NCBI GenBank assembly: GCA_964526045.1
Contig: CAZGIF010000001.1
Span: 248,001 to 312,000 of the forward strand
Length of the DNA: 64,000 bases
Source of the DNA: CAZGIF01 sp964526045
GTDB lineage: Bacteria > Patescibacteriota > Gracilibacteria > Absconditabacterales > Absconditicoccaceae
Direction of reading: 5' to 3'
Shown: positions 22,185-33,935 of the stretch, piece by piece
How positions within the stretch are numbered: the stretch's first letter is position 1
How the letters are laid out: each line of letters begins with the position of its first letter
The notes under the pieces: generated by a model
What the model saw: the letters and a program-made list of their open reading frames with translations, nothing else
Databases searched by the model: none
What the model was told of the DNA's origin: nothing
Translations under genes and position numbers: made by a program

Positions 22185-25100
22185 TTACTTTTTGACAGTA
22201 TCGGTAATAAATTCTAAATCTGATCGTTTATGCACAAGTTTATCAGATCTATACATCATCAAAATAACATTTCATTTTTTCTCAAACGTATCTGGTGTAG
22301 GAGAGTAAACATTTTGTATGATTTTTGCTTGAGCAAGTGCTTGCATATGAGCTTCATATCGTTTTCATTCTTGTCAGTTATATCTTCATCTAAACACGAT
22401 TCTAGATAAAGTCGTAGTCACCATTGCTCTCGTCATATACTCTTCCGGACGAAATGTTGTGTCAGGACGTCAGTCTTTTTTGAGTCACATAACTCATAGT
22501 TCACATGACAAACGGGCATAGTCTTGTCTTTCTTGGTTTTGGTCTCACATATCTGTATATTCACATTTTCTAGAAGGATCTGCAACAATATCAAATCTTT
22601 CTTTTGCGAACTCACTAATCATTTTTGCAAAGTCTTTTCTTTTGATAAATCAGTCAAGTTGAGCATCATTAATATCATCTATAGTAGTACTTCCTATACA
22701 GTATGCATATGTATACGCATCAATAAGCTCTTGTTGTTTATTTGAGTTTGTGACACGTGGGACTCCGACACAACGAGGAGAACCTGCTCCATGTCGAACA
22801 TCTTCTTTTTTATCTTCACTTCATACGTCTTCATCTTCTGTAGGATCTTCATCGGTTTTCGTACCGCAAGATCTATCAAACTTACTTCATGATTTGTCTC
22901 AGTCTGGACAATCGTCAGGAGGAGTTCAAGTTCATGATCAACCTCATCCACCACCTCATCATCCACCACCTCATCATCCTCATCAGTTTGATCAAGAAGT
23001 TTTGTTAGCAGAACACGAAGACGTTGCTCATCAATTTTGTCAGAAACATTGTCGGATATATACACTTTCTCATTCACTGACAGCAGTAGACAATCAAGAG
23101 GCACATAAACCTTGCTGTGGCATAGTTGAAACTGTTGAATTATTTACGCTTCCACAAATTCACGCGATAGGTTGTGCTGGTAATGTATAGGTTACAACAA
23201 TACTATCTGTGTATTGTCATGATGATGGAGAATAACCAATAGCAGTTATTGTATTAGCTCACAGAACCAATGGTACAACTCAAGAAAAAATCTGACCGCT
23301 ATATCATGCAGCTTGGGATTGGAGTCTAATGTTTTGTAATCATGTATAGTTTCAAAACACTGTAACTTGAGGAACAGTAACACTCGTTCAGTTTGCTGGA
23401 GACGTTATATCTATAGCATATTTTGTAGTATCAATAATTAATTCATCTGTTGTTATATCATATCATATTTCTGATTTAGTTGCAGATGATGCTACAACAT
23501 CATACTTTCAATCAGCTGACAATGGAGTTGGCAATGTTCGAGACCAATCTCATACTGGTGAGTTGAATGTTGTAGTTTGTCAATCAACTGTCACAGTGAG
23601 AGTTGTGTTTGTGAGTCATCCAGTTACGGTCACTGTTCACGTCACAACAGTAATAACTCATGTTGTGATTTGTGGTGAAACAGTCACTATTGGAACATAC
23701 GTCAAATCAACAGCAAATGTACTAGTTCCTGTTCATGGTATACGAATTCATCATGGTTCATATGCTACCGCTTCTGCAACATATGTTCAATTAGTCATTG
23801 CTTGATCAACACGAGGAACATACATATAATCTGTCGTCGGTCCAACAAGTCACGAACCATAAAAAACACCATCAATATAGATCATTACCATATCCCCACT
23901 GTATGCCAATCATGCAATAGAGACAAGGTTTGTCGATACAGTACTACCATCTGCTGGGATATCAATTGTAGGGATAACAGCAGGTCTTGTTGTTACACTA
24001 AAAATTGGCTTACCTGATACTTTTGCAGCCAAGAATTGATTTGTTTCGGAGATAGCAACATACGACACCTTTTTTGTAGGAGCGAGTAATTCTAGTAAAG
24101 GCGTTGACTTACCAAAAAACACCTGCACATCGGTTTGTTTAGAAAAGGAAGAACTACTGATTTGTCTGACTTGTAAGGTATCTCATGCTTGGATTCTATC
24201 TTCAAGTTGGAATGGATTCCCATTCACACTCACCTCTCATCCATTGTTTGCATACACAACTGATGCAACATCAAATCATGCGACAGTAATCGTATTGGAA
24301 ACTCTCATATCATTGAGAGGAACATCAAATTGGGCGTCAAACGTGATAGCGTCAGGCGTAGCATCTTCTTTGAGTACGGACTGAACAACTGATGTTGATC
24401 ATTGCCTATCTGTATCAGAAAAACTTACATAAATGATACCGTCTTGATATTTGATAGACGGATTTTTTCATACAAAAAGGTAGTTTGGATCATTGAGCCA
24501 GCTTCGAGATCATACTCATTTTCATATATAAGAACTAGCAACCCACAAGACTCACATGTCGTCTTCTGCTACCAAGTAGAGAGTCGATGACGCATCATCA
24601 TATACCATATCGAGAGAGACAAATGATCTATTGTTGAAATTAGCTGGAGTAGCAAGATCATATCGTCACTTTTTGGAAGGACTTTTAACAACGATTCAAT
24701 TACTTTGTGTTGGATCTATATACGCTATATATACTCACGCTGGAGATGCGTCGATTGTCAAATCAATTGCATCTCATGCAGAAATACCAGATCATAAAGA
24801 TTCTGAAGATTGAAAGTACTCTCGCACTGTGGCTGTATTGGTAAGCAATCATGCTTTTTGTTGGTTTGCATCATCAGCAAACAACACATGCATATCTTTG
24901 GATTTTACTTGCATGTCCATAGAACCTACCGTATTGTTAGAAAGTCAACGTGGTCATTCAAAGTTCCAGGTCGTTCCGTCATGTATTTGGGCAGAGAGTT
25001 GCTGATCATATGTTCATCATTGTTCTTTGTAGACAACGTAATATACCTCACTTCATACTTTCCCTTTTGCATCAACACGAACATCAGAAATTGGACCTAA

Positions 25101-25469
25101 AGTATCCAAATTCATATCTATCCATGAAGATCAATCATACCTCATAAAACGTCATTTATTAGTAGTTATGTCTTGAAACGCAAGAATAGGATATCTTTGA
25201 TATACTTCCATATCCATAAATTCTCCATCAAATGTTCATCAAGCAATAGGTTGCCGATCTGAACCAACAAACTCATATATAGTAATCTTTTGATTACTTT
25301 CTGAGGCAAGATATCACTTACCACCATTGGTAAAACGAACAATTTGCTGATCTGATTGTGGACTAGTCACAGCACGAGATCAATAAAAACTCCATCACAA
25401 GGCATTAGTGAAAGTTGGAAGAATACTTAAACACACCAAAACCACTAGAGACAACAAACGAATATACAT
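22185..25469 (-). CDS. large surface protein, tandem paralogue with polyglycine linker
   Basis: 1094 residues from ATG 25469 (signal peptide ending PTFTNA); an in-frame ATG at 25502 would add 11 residues and give a poorer signal. Architecture matches its neighbour: N-terminal propeller-like repeats (WSFYGSRAVTS opening parallels the neighbour's WSFLGSRGVSS), Thr-rich beta repeats, a cysteine module with LCASGLSTAVSES, then 16 straight glycines (about 829-844, eight TGA). The C-terminal region is SLH-like: FIKRKDFAKMISEF, CEYTDMGDQN, FRPEEYMTRAMVTT. The two genes are about 100 bases apart on the same strand, so they arose by tandem duplication and probably share a transcript. Likely surface adhesin or S-layer-associated protein. 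Confidence 0.84.
22938..22985 (-). repeat. TGA-rich polyglycine tract in second paralogue
   Basis: 16 consecutive glycine codons on the minus strand, eight of them TGA, in the same position of the protein as the tract in the first paralogue but with a different codon order. Confidence 0.9.
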
Positions 25470-25640
25470 ACGATAAATTTGATATAAAGAGATAAAAGTC
25501 ATACTTTACTCACAAGTATATGCAAAAATTTTTATTTGTAAAAAAAATAGGCAAAAAAAAACAAACAGCTTGCATTTTTTTGTTAAATTGTTATCTATAG
25601 GGTGAATTGTACAGACAATTCTTGGCTTTTGTTCATACAT

Positions 25641-25717
25641 GGTAGCTGTAGCTCAGTCGGTAGAGCACTAGGTTGTGGTTCTAGTGGTCGCGGGTTCGAT
25701 CCCCGTCAGTTACCCCA
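25641..25717 (+). tRNA. tRNA-His(GUG)
   Basis: Full cloverleaf. Anticodon loop TTGTGGT gives GUG. Acceptor stem GTAGCTG/CAGTTAC with an extra encoded G at -1 opposite C73, the histidine-specific feature, and CCA encoded in the DNA. A strong terminator follows 37 bases later. Confidence 0.96.
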
Positions 25718-25753
25718 TTACAATTTGCAAAATAAACACATACTAAAAATATG

Positions 25754-25785
25754 ATTCTGACATCAACCGTGTCAGAATTTTTTTG
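25754..25785 (+). terminator. intrinsic terminator after tRNA-His
   Basis: Nine-base stem ATTCTGACA/TGTCAGAAT, loop TCAACCG, then eight T. Nearly identical over about 45 bases to the terminator at 29079-29111. Confidence 0.9.
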
Positions 25786-26070
25786 TATATTTTTATTGGA
25801 ATTGAGAGTTAGGATTGGTAAATTTTTGTGGATCGTATAGATTTTTTCAGAATAGAAAAAAGAAAATGTACCTATAAGATTATTGAAAAGTCAATGAATA
25901 TGCATTCAAACAAAATCACTAGTTTGAAAAATTGATTTTTCATAGATAACCCGAAAACATAACAAATTATGACACATAATATACCACATAAAACAATATA
26001 GTCTATTTGTTTACTAGTAGAAAAGACCAAAATATACCATTTTTTTATGGTAGAATTATAATTTTGTATA
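25786..26070. other. intergenic, no convincing gene
   Basis: 285 AT-rich bases. A minus-strand frame with two hydrophobic stretches covers most of it but lacks a start unless it overlaps the next gene. A TATAAT element just before 26071 is the likely promoter of the following plus-strand operon. Confidence 0.5.
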
Positions 26071-26382
26071 ATGTCTTTTTTTAAGAACACTCATAAAGTT
26101 ATGAACAATAAGGATATTGTATTACAAGTTTTTAGGAAATTAGCGCCGTATCGACCTATTGTAGATCAATATATTCCTCTAATTCAAATTTCGACCGAAC
26201 TAGAGCTACAACAAATCGTGATAGTACTAAAAAACCAAATACACACAATTTTTGATAAAAAACTACAAGATAAAATTAGTTCAACATTCGTATATCTACA
26301 ACATCTCAATAAAAAAGAGGAAGAAGATAGAATATTGGAAAAGCAAGAATTAGATAATTTATTACTTAGTATTGATGCATAA
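26071..26382 (+). CDS. small helical protein, operon partner of the LRR gene
   Basis: 103 residues from ATG 26071; an ATG at 26101 gives 93 residues and is as likely, since the first ATG overlaps a TATAAT box. The protein is helical, with a Lys/Glu-rich C-terminal helix, no membrane segment, no TGA codon. The LRR gene starts 30 bases after its stop with no terminator between, so they are very probably co-transcribed. Not recognised. Confidence 0.65.
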   Translation: MSFFKNTHKVMNNKDIVLQVFRKLAPYRPIVDQYIPLIQISTELELQQIVIVLKNQIHTIFDKKLQDKISSTFVYLQHLNKKEEEDRILEKQELDNLLLSIDA

Positions 26383-26412
26383 AAGCAAGCTTTTATTTCA
26401 GAAAAATAAGTT

Positions 26413-28998
26413 ATGTGAAATATAGACTTTTCTCAACATGTAGAAACACAAGAAACAACATGAAGTAAAGATCTAGAGCCGTATGTGGAAGAATTTCTTA
26501 AAGATGTTGATAATCCTGAAGAAGCAAAAAAAAATGCAGATCAGTTACAAGAAAACCTTCCTTTACTTCAGGCTATGTCAGAGTTTGTTGATAATAAGAT
26601 ACAAAATATCTTGGAAAACTGAGTAGATAAATCTGAGTATAAAGATTTTATTGCATGCCATCATTTATCAAAATGATATAATCTATCCCTTATGCCACAC
26701 ACTGAAGTTGAACAAGAACAAAGAGTGAAACAAATTCAAGAATGTTATAAAAATCTTGAAATTTTCGAAAACCTTAATACTTCAGTAGATAAGGATATAG
26801 ATAAAATTAACTCATTTGATACTAGTAATCCAACAATAAATAAGATTTTGGAAAATACCTGACAAAAGCCAGACTTTATTCTATCAATGAAAAGCCATCA
26901 ATTAAGTCTAATAAGATGTGAATTATGACCCTGGACAATTCCAATGTCTCCTGAACATCTAGCTGTTACAGAAAAAGAACAAGAAATAATGCACAAACAT
27001 TGGAATACAAATAAATCATCTCCAGACATAATAAAAAGTCCCGATCAATGTCAGCAACTAATAGAAGCAGTAGCAAATATATGAGAAGTTACAACATATG
27101 AACAGTATTTAATTAAAGAATTCGTAGTTTGACTGATTATGAAGTCTCTACCTCATTCAGAAAGAGACATACATCATGACGATTTAAAGTGGAATAATAA
27201 TTCAAATACATTAGGTAAAGACAACATTATACTAGAAAAAAACAGTAACTGATGAATCACAATGAAAAATAGTTTAACCTGAGAAAGTATCTTTGTAGAT
27301 CAAAATCTTTTTAAACAATGAAAAGAAAAAGAAGAACAAAGAGAAAATGACAGAGATCTAATACATTGATTTGGCAAGGATCTAATGCTAAAACACTTAT
27401 GATTAGATAAGGAAGCACAAGGAAAAAGTGAGAAAGAAAGAAGTAAAATGATAAATGAAAAAAGAGATAGCATGCCCAGAGAACAACAAGATACATTAAG
27501 ACAAAAAGTAATCCATGAAGCTATAATTATATCTATTACAGATCGTAATGATGTTTTTGAATCACTACGAAGACAAAATGAAGAATGAAGAAATCAATTT
27601 CAATTATTTAATAATGATTCTTTAAAAGATCTAGCACAAAAATATAATATTAATTTAGATGCTGATTGAGATGGAGCCTCTGACTTCGATATTTCTAAAG
27701 GACGTGTTGCTATCACAACACAAACAATAGATGGACATAAAATTTTTCAGATTAAACAAGGTCAAAGCACAATAGATATTGGGTTTAATTATATGAAGGC
27801 TACTATTATCAAAATGGATGAAAATCAAACTAGAAAATTAGAAAGTGATATTCAAACATCATTGGCTGAAGATAACACAACAATGGAAAAAGCAAAAGAA
27901 CAGAATCCTAATATTTATAGAGCAATAGAAAATATAAAAAACCCTGAATATAATGAACACTTTCCTATTCCTAGTGTTAATTTAGAGTGATATGACCTTA
28001 CTCCTGAACAGTTACAAACATTAATTCCTGAACTAGAAAAAATTGAAGGAAAGTTTAGATTAAATATTAGTGGAAACGACTTAGAACATTTGCCAAAATC
28101 TCTTTTTGAAATCAAAAACTTATCTACAATAGATGCATCAAACAACAACTTAACGTCTCTACCAAATATTGAAAGTAATAGCAATCATATTTCACATTTA
28201 AGCTTATGAAACAATAATTTTTCTTATTTATCTTGATTTGATCAATTTAGAGAATTGGAAAGCTTAAATATGGGCAATAATATGATCAATAATCTATCTG
28301 CTTTAAAATGATTACATTCTCTTGAGAGAGTAAACTTTGACAATAATAACATAACAGAACTTGATTGAATCATAGAGAACAAAAGTATAAGTCATCTCTC
28401 CCTAAATGGCAATAAAATATCTACAATACCTGATAATTTTACTAGTGAGAATTTACAGACATTGAATTTGTGAAATAACAACTTATCTGATAAAAGCTGA
28501 CACATAAACTTAAGTTGATTTCCAAATATAAGCAGTATTACCATTGAAGACAATTCTTTTTCTCATTTACCTATTTATTGAAAATCAACTACTATAAAAA
28601 AGTTATTCATCGAATGAAATAACTTTGATGGTGCAAAACTTCCTAATCAAATTAAAAATTTAATGCCAAATATAGAAAAAATTGACTTTTATGAACATGT
28701 ATTACCTTGAAATCAAGCAAAAAAGTTTTTCCTAAACGGAGATTTGAGTATGTCTTGATTCAATATACAAAACTCAAAAGCTGAACAGCTAGCAAATTTT
28801 TTTGATACTCATAACAATATAGCATATGGGATATGATATGCATCGTCAGAATGAGAATCTCAAAAAAATGCAGAAAAACAATTACAATGATTACAGTTTG
28901 ATACTTGAGATACGAAATACATTACTAGAAAGTCAGATCACTGATACCAAACTTATGCAATAACATCAGCTTCAGAATTAAATGATTCATTTTTTTAA
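26413..28998 (+). CDS. large cytoplasmic leucine-rich-repeat protein
   Basis: 861 residues; the second codon is already TGA. No signal peptide or membrane segment. Residues 1-500 are charged, helical and unrecognised, with a GRNQFQLFNNDSLKD segment and a small beta region near 430-460. From about 530 to 760 there are eight or more leucine-rich repeats of the LxxLxLxxNxLxxLP type: for example LNISGNDLEHLPKSLF, IDASNNNLTSLPNI, LSLNGNKISTIPDNF, LNLGNNNLS. The C-terminal ~80 residues leave the repeat pattern. LRRs are protein-binding surfaces; with no export signal, a partner inside the cell is implied unless export is non-classical. Flanked by a strong terminator. Many leucine-repeat glycines are TGA, so standard-code annotation would miss the protein. 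Confidence 0.85.
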
Positions 28999-29078
28999 AA
29001 AGAATATATGTAATGAATGAGGTAGATGAATCAATTTTAGTAGTCATTACAAATTATAGAAAACTATACTAAAAATAT

Positions 29079-29111
29079 AATCCTGACATCAATCGTGTCA
29101 GGATTTTTTTT
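29079..29111 (+). terminator. intrinsic terminator after LRR gene
   Basis: Ten-base stem AATCCTGACA/TGTCAGGATT, loop TCAATCG, then eight T. Near-copy of the terminator at 25754-25785. Also faces the end of the minus-strand anti-sigma-like gene, whose stop is seven bases further. Confidence 0.9.
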
Positions 29112-29117
29112 GTTCAC

Positions 29118-30710
29118 CTATTCAAGTAATTCAACAGTAATATCAGTTGCTTCTTCTTTTCACGGTTGCTTTATAAAAACTATAAAGAACTCTTCCAAAT
29201 CACTAATCATAACACGTCATTGATTTTCATCAAAGTCTGTACTTTCTCGAGCACGTAAGTCTTCGTAGCTAATAGTACGTTCAGTTCACGCTGGGATGGT
29301 TGTATTGAAGGTGTAATCGACATACATACCATCTTGATTTTCTCGGTCTTCATATCACGCAATAACTCATTTAACCAATAATGGGCTATCCGTGGTAGTA
29401 AGACGCAAAGATCTATCAAAAGCAAGCTGTCACATAGGTACATGGTAAGATCAATAGGCAGTCAAATCTATTTTTCATCATGAGATATATAAATCATTAC
29501 TGAGATTAACTCAACCAATATCTGATCAAAGTAAGCGTTCAAACAATACCAAAGTAGGGTCAGATATATTCATTACTTTAATATTATATCTATCAATCAA
29601 CTGAGCAACAATACTATCTGGATTCTCTACATCAAAAATGTCAGATGAGCTACTTTTATGTGTATACGTAATATCCACCCTTTCAGAGCGAAATGGAACA
29701 TCATCCTTGTCGGTAACAAATAGCATATCATATCATAGTGGTTCATAATACTTGGTAAAATAAAAATCTATATAAGGAGAAAACTTATGTATACCTTGGT
29801 TTTCAAAATGAGTAGGGAATGATGTACGTACTACATGTACTTTATTTCAGTCAATCTCACTATGTCACAAATAAGCGACATTCTCATATTCTTTGAGGTA
29901 AGAAAAAAATTCTCTTTGAGCGTCTTTTTTTGTAAAACCATCTGTACCGAGAAGTCATTCATACCAACTTATAGCAAGTGACATAATCTCAGATGTAGAA
30001 TTTTGTCGTTGCTGACTCATAGCAACTTCATCAATATTATCACCATAAAAGTTTCAGTCATATTCCTCATCTAAACTAGAATATTCAACATTTGCAACAG
30101 AAGTTTGCATTTTTATAGATAATACTGTACCATTAACAGTTTCTTTGGTTAATATTGATGCATGTTCTATCTCAGCTGTTGAGTCGTATATTATAGAATC
30201 TCTTCGTGTATCTTCTTGTATAGTCATTGTATCTGGCTGATCTGTTCTCTTTTCCTTAAGAACTGGACCTAATATATTATACAAAGTTATACGACGCTGT
30301 ATATGAATAATATCATCTTGAGAAGCATCAGGCAGCTCCTGAGCAGCTTGTGCTTGCTCAACAAATCACTGTACAGATGTATGCAAAGGCATATCTCATT
30401 CGCGCTTTGTGGTATGTGAAAAAAATAAACCAAATAGCAGTATACAAACAATTCATAGAAAAGCGATTGCAAAAGACTTGTTGTATGTATCCCATCTACT
30501 CAATAAAGAGACTCTTTTCTTTTTCTGATAACACTCACTGTCTATTTTAGAAAGTGTATTTGATTGGCCATTTTTTTGTTGTAAAAATGCCCTATAGGCT
30601 TTATTATATATTTGTTCGGTAATATCTTCATGAAGTTTATATCATGCTCATGCTTCATGCAAGAGATTATCATTGTCTATATAGTCACGAGAATCTTGTA
30701 TCTTTGTCAT
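29118..30710 (-). CDS. single-pass membrane protein, possible anti-sigma partner
   Basis: 530 residues. A charged N-terminal cytoplasmic part (about 1-70, HEAGAGYKLHEDITEQIY) is followed by one membrane helix (about 78-96) and a large extracytoplasmic domain with beta-rich stretches (GTVLSIKMQTS, GNKVHVVRTSF, YIDFYFTKYYEPLGYDM). No family recognised. The gene lies 24 bases downstream of an ECF sigma factor on the same strand, and one-helix proteins in this position are very often anti-sigma factors or sensors. I therefore infer regulation of that sigma factor; the cytoplasmic domain has no visible zinc-binding HxxxCxxC motif. Confidence 0.68.
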
Positions 30711-30734
30711 AAAAAAAACAAAAAAAATAAAAAA

Positions 30735-31283
30735 TTATACTGACAGATATTGTTCGGACATAGTTTTGCGTCAACGTGAAATGTGTCAGGAAACCGTTTT
30801 TTCTTGCAATCACATAAAAGATGCTATTTGTTTATTTGACAATCAGCTAATGTACTTTAGTCTCATACATGCTGCTTGAGATTCTGGGAGAGATTGCATA
30901 AGTTTCAAAAGATAAGTATATTCATATTCTATAGATGCGAGTTGATCTGGTCTAGATTCAGTAGACACTGCTATATCTTGTAAACTTTCAGTATCCAGAT
31001 ATCTCATATGAGAACTTTGTCACAGATAATCTAGGGTACGAGACTTTGCTATACGAAACAACCAACACTCAAACACTTCTTGGATTGGTCTTTTGAGAGA
31101 CCCTATTTTTGTAGCAACAATAAGTCGTATATTGCTTACAATTTCTACTGTAGAAGCATTATCTTTGCATAAAGAGAAAACATAGGCAGATATTTTTTGG
31201 TGATACGTATCAAAAATCACACGAAAATATACTTCATCGCTTGATCATTCACATACATACTCCAAACATTTTTGGACGTTCAT
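30735..31283 (-). CDS. ECF-type sigma-70 family factor
   Basis: 182 residues. Region 2 (about 15-85) with VIFDTYHQKISAYVFSL and the recognisable end WLFRIAKSRTLDYL, and region 4 (about 120-175) with LPESQAACMRLKYISGLSNKQIASFMG followed by EKTVSGHISRGRKTM, a helix-turn-helix for the -35 box. No region 1 or 3, so group 4 (ECF). The glycine in GHISRGR is TGA. It directs RNA polymerase to a special promoter set, probably under control of the membrane protein encoded just downstream. Confidence 0.88.
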
Positions 31284-31737
31284 GGATACAAAAGAAATAA
31301 AATAGCCTTTTACAATGTTGTATATTTTTTGCAGGCATATACAAAGACGATCAAAATACTGTAATACTGCAAGAAAGTTTTCAAACCGATGCAATAAAAG
31401 ATAAAAGAGGTATCTGTATTATTTATATAGATTATCAGAACGAAGAACAAAAATAGCTCTTACTAGTTTTAACATGCTGAATGGAATTGAGACCAATATC
31501 TATTGCTATTAACTAAAAATTACACATAATATTCCCAAATATTGAATAAATATTTTTATATATGCAAAATGGACTTGAAATAATAAGACTTAAAGAATCT
31601 TTGATTTTACTATGGGGAGTTTTGCAAACATAAGATATATCTTAATACACAATTCATAGTTTTATTACAATGTATAGATATTTCTTATATAAAGTAATCA
31701 ACATATAAACATTTAATAATTTAATTATTTACACAAA
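31284..31737. other. intergenic region, no gene assigned
   Basis: 454 bases between the divergent sigma factor and the next plus-strand gene. A plus-strand frame around 31330-31457 has protein-like composition (IFFAGIYKDDQNTV) but no start codon, and may be a decayed gene remnant. The last 60 bases are very AT-rich and likely carry the promoter for the gene at 31738. Confidence 0.5.
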
Positions 31738-33126
31738 ATGTCTAAAATAAACGAAAAGTTTTATAAGAAAGTTAGCACAGTTGAAAATCCACAAGCTATA
31801 TGATCACAAGTAAAAGCACTATTTAAAATTCCACTTATGACTGCAATAAAATTTGATGAAAGAAGTAGCACAGTTTATAAGTATGAAGTTCCTAAAGATA
31901 AGACAAAGTCAGAATCATGACAAGATTTAGATTTATCTAAAATATACCAAAAATGATATACACACCCGTCACTACCACCTACTAAACAAGCAGTCAGATG
32001 TCTTTTCTGATCAGATAATGATATCTACATGTGATGAGCCTACTTCGACAATGTAGCAGTGTCTTTACCTAACTCAGATTATTTTGTACAGCATATAACA
32101 GGGATCATAACATGATTAAAAGAGAATAATCTCTTTAATAGTATTAAGATCAAAGAATTTCAAAAGGTATTAGTAAAAACATTAGATTGAAACAAAAGGT
32201 ATGATAATTTTGAAGATTTTAGGCGTGCTGCAAAGAGAAATAAAGCAGGGATAGAAGGTGAAAAACTTCAAAACATACACAAATTATATAAATATACTCA
32301 TGTAATCATGCACTTGATGTTCCACGATATGGCGCATCAACTAGAGCCTGAAAACCTAATACAATGAGATATCAGTTTACCTCCATATCATGTCTATCAG
32401 TTTATGAAACTAAAATCTTTGTTAAATAAGCAAGGATTAAACTGAGCGCTAGCAGATATGGCAAAATATACAAGAACAGCTTTTTCTCGTTCTTTCAGAA
32501 ATGAGCTATGGGTTGGACATATACAAAGTAAATTTGAAACTGGAAAAGCTACAGCCGATTTTCTTGAAATCTTTCGTCAATATGATATACAATTTAAGAA
32601 ATCATTTTGAAAATGACGAGAAGCACTTAGTTTCCTGCCAAATAAAACAATAATGCTAGACGGAGGACATGAATTTAATGCAATGCAACAGTACGCAATG
32701 CAAACAGATCTTCAAGAATATATGACCAATGTAGAAATGCTGGTAAATCAAGTAGAATCTATTACAGATGAAATTGCGACCATGGTGTGAACTTACTATA
32801 AAAAAAATGAGACATCACTATCAACAGAGAAAGCATGGGGATTGATGGAAGATTTATGTAATAAATTGGGTTGTAGTAGCACTGCGCAAAACCTAGCAAA
32901 AGAAAAAAAGAACTATTATCAAACTCCTTTGAATTATTGGTGAATAACATTTATTAGCTCCTTATTGAAAGAGTATCATAAAAACAATAGCCCAGATATG
33001 TACCAGTATATAGATAATCGTATTCATGAAACTAGCTTTTTGCTTTGTTTTCCAGATAATGGAATTGGAAACAACAAAATGATAACATTACTGCAACAAT
33101 TAAATACTATGCTATTTATTAAATAA
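31738..33126 (+). CDS. protein of unknown function, 462 residues
   Basis: Cytoplasmic (no signal peptide or membrane helices), helical in the second half. Recognisable features only as composition: an N-terminal beta-like part (1-130), a basic segment RRAAKRNKAGIEG near 170, and a helical part with HVIMHLMFHDMAHQ near 195 and DGGHEFNAMQQYAM near 315. Eleven or more TGA codons are read as glycine. The next gene starts nine bases after its stop, so they form an operon. I do not recognise the family; a His-rich helix pair could be a metal site, but that is speculation. Confidence 0.7.
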
Positions 33127-33135
33127 AAAATATAC

Positions 33136-33927
33136 ATGAGTGAAGTACAAAAGAATTATAGTCTTTCAACACTACGAAAACACCCAAAAGTAAGATCAGC
33201 TATCATTTCATTTATAGGAGGATTTCTCCATAGTGTATTGTCTTGAAGAGACGAAAACTTGGAAGCAACAGCACAAGGCTATCTTGATAAGACAAATACT
33301 ACCATCAATAGTAGCGAAAAAACGAACAATGCCATCAATGCACTGAAAGAAAAATGAAAATGAATCATCATAGCAAATCATGAAAGCTGAGTATTTAGCG
33401 ACTACTTACCTTTATTTAGTCTTTTGACTGAAGAAATACTCAAAAATTGTATCTTTTATACTGCAAGTCACAATCTTGCAATGAACAAAAGAGAGTTTCC
33501 TGACTATGAATTTAGACCTGCTAAAGCGGCTAAACTCAGTATAAAAAACTTAGAGAATGATATCAGAAAAATTGAGAAAGATTGATGATATATCTTTCTT
33601 ATACCTGCATGAGAAAATACTGATGATGATGCTCCATTTCTTTGAATCTTCAAAAAAATTATCGAAAATTCAACTGATGAGTTGCCAATATTAGCAAGTC
33701 GCGTCTCGCATAAACATTCAATGGGATATATGCAAATATGACAAGCAATACTACAAAACATTATACATTCCTTGCAAGACAAAATGTCGAAAAATGAGGA
33801 AACAAAACAAACAAATCAAAAGAACTTATGAACAACTACCATTAGTGCACAATTAACGTCTTCGGAGGAATGGAAAAAACTAGATTGAACGTGAATGAGG
33901 TCTTTTTATAATAAAGTGACAGTATAA
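33136..33927 (+). CDS. acyltransferase-like (PlsC fold) protein
   Basis: 263 residues. The region 75-190 follows the glycerolipid acyltransferase pattern: GIIIANHESGVFSDYLPLF (motif I would be H-x4-D; here His is followed by Asp seven residues later, so it is atypical), then YIFLIPAGENT in the place of motif III, then ILASRVSHKHS. The last 50 residues are Lys/Thr-rich and probably disordered. If active it would acylate a lysophospholipid or similar acceptor at the membrane; the altered motif I leaves this open. Second gene of a two-gene operon. Its terminator lies inside the opposite gene. Confidence 0.55.
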
Positions 33928-33935
33928 ATATATTA

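Noticed and set aside
22694..23190. Asp/Glu-rich minus frame and Pro/His-rich plus frame over the second polyglycine tract
   Set aside because: Both are shadows created by the repeated TGA/GGT/GGA pattern; the code-25 frame explains the region fully.
25872..26090. Minus-strand frame with two hydrophobic stretches
   Set aside because: No start without overlapping the promoter and start of the plus-strand operon, no TGA use, no family. Left as intergenic.
31330..31457. Plus-strand frame with protein-like composition
   Set aside because: No ATG, GTG or TTG start in frame and only about 40 codons; at best a gene remnant.
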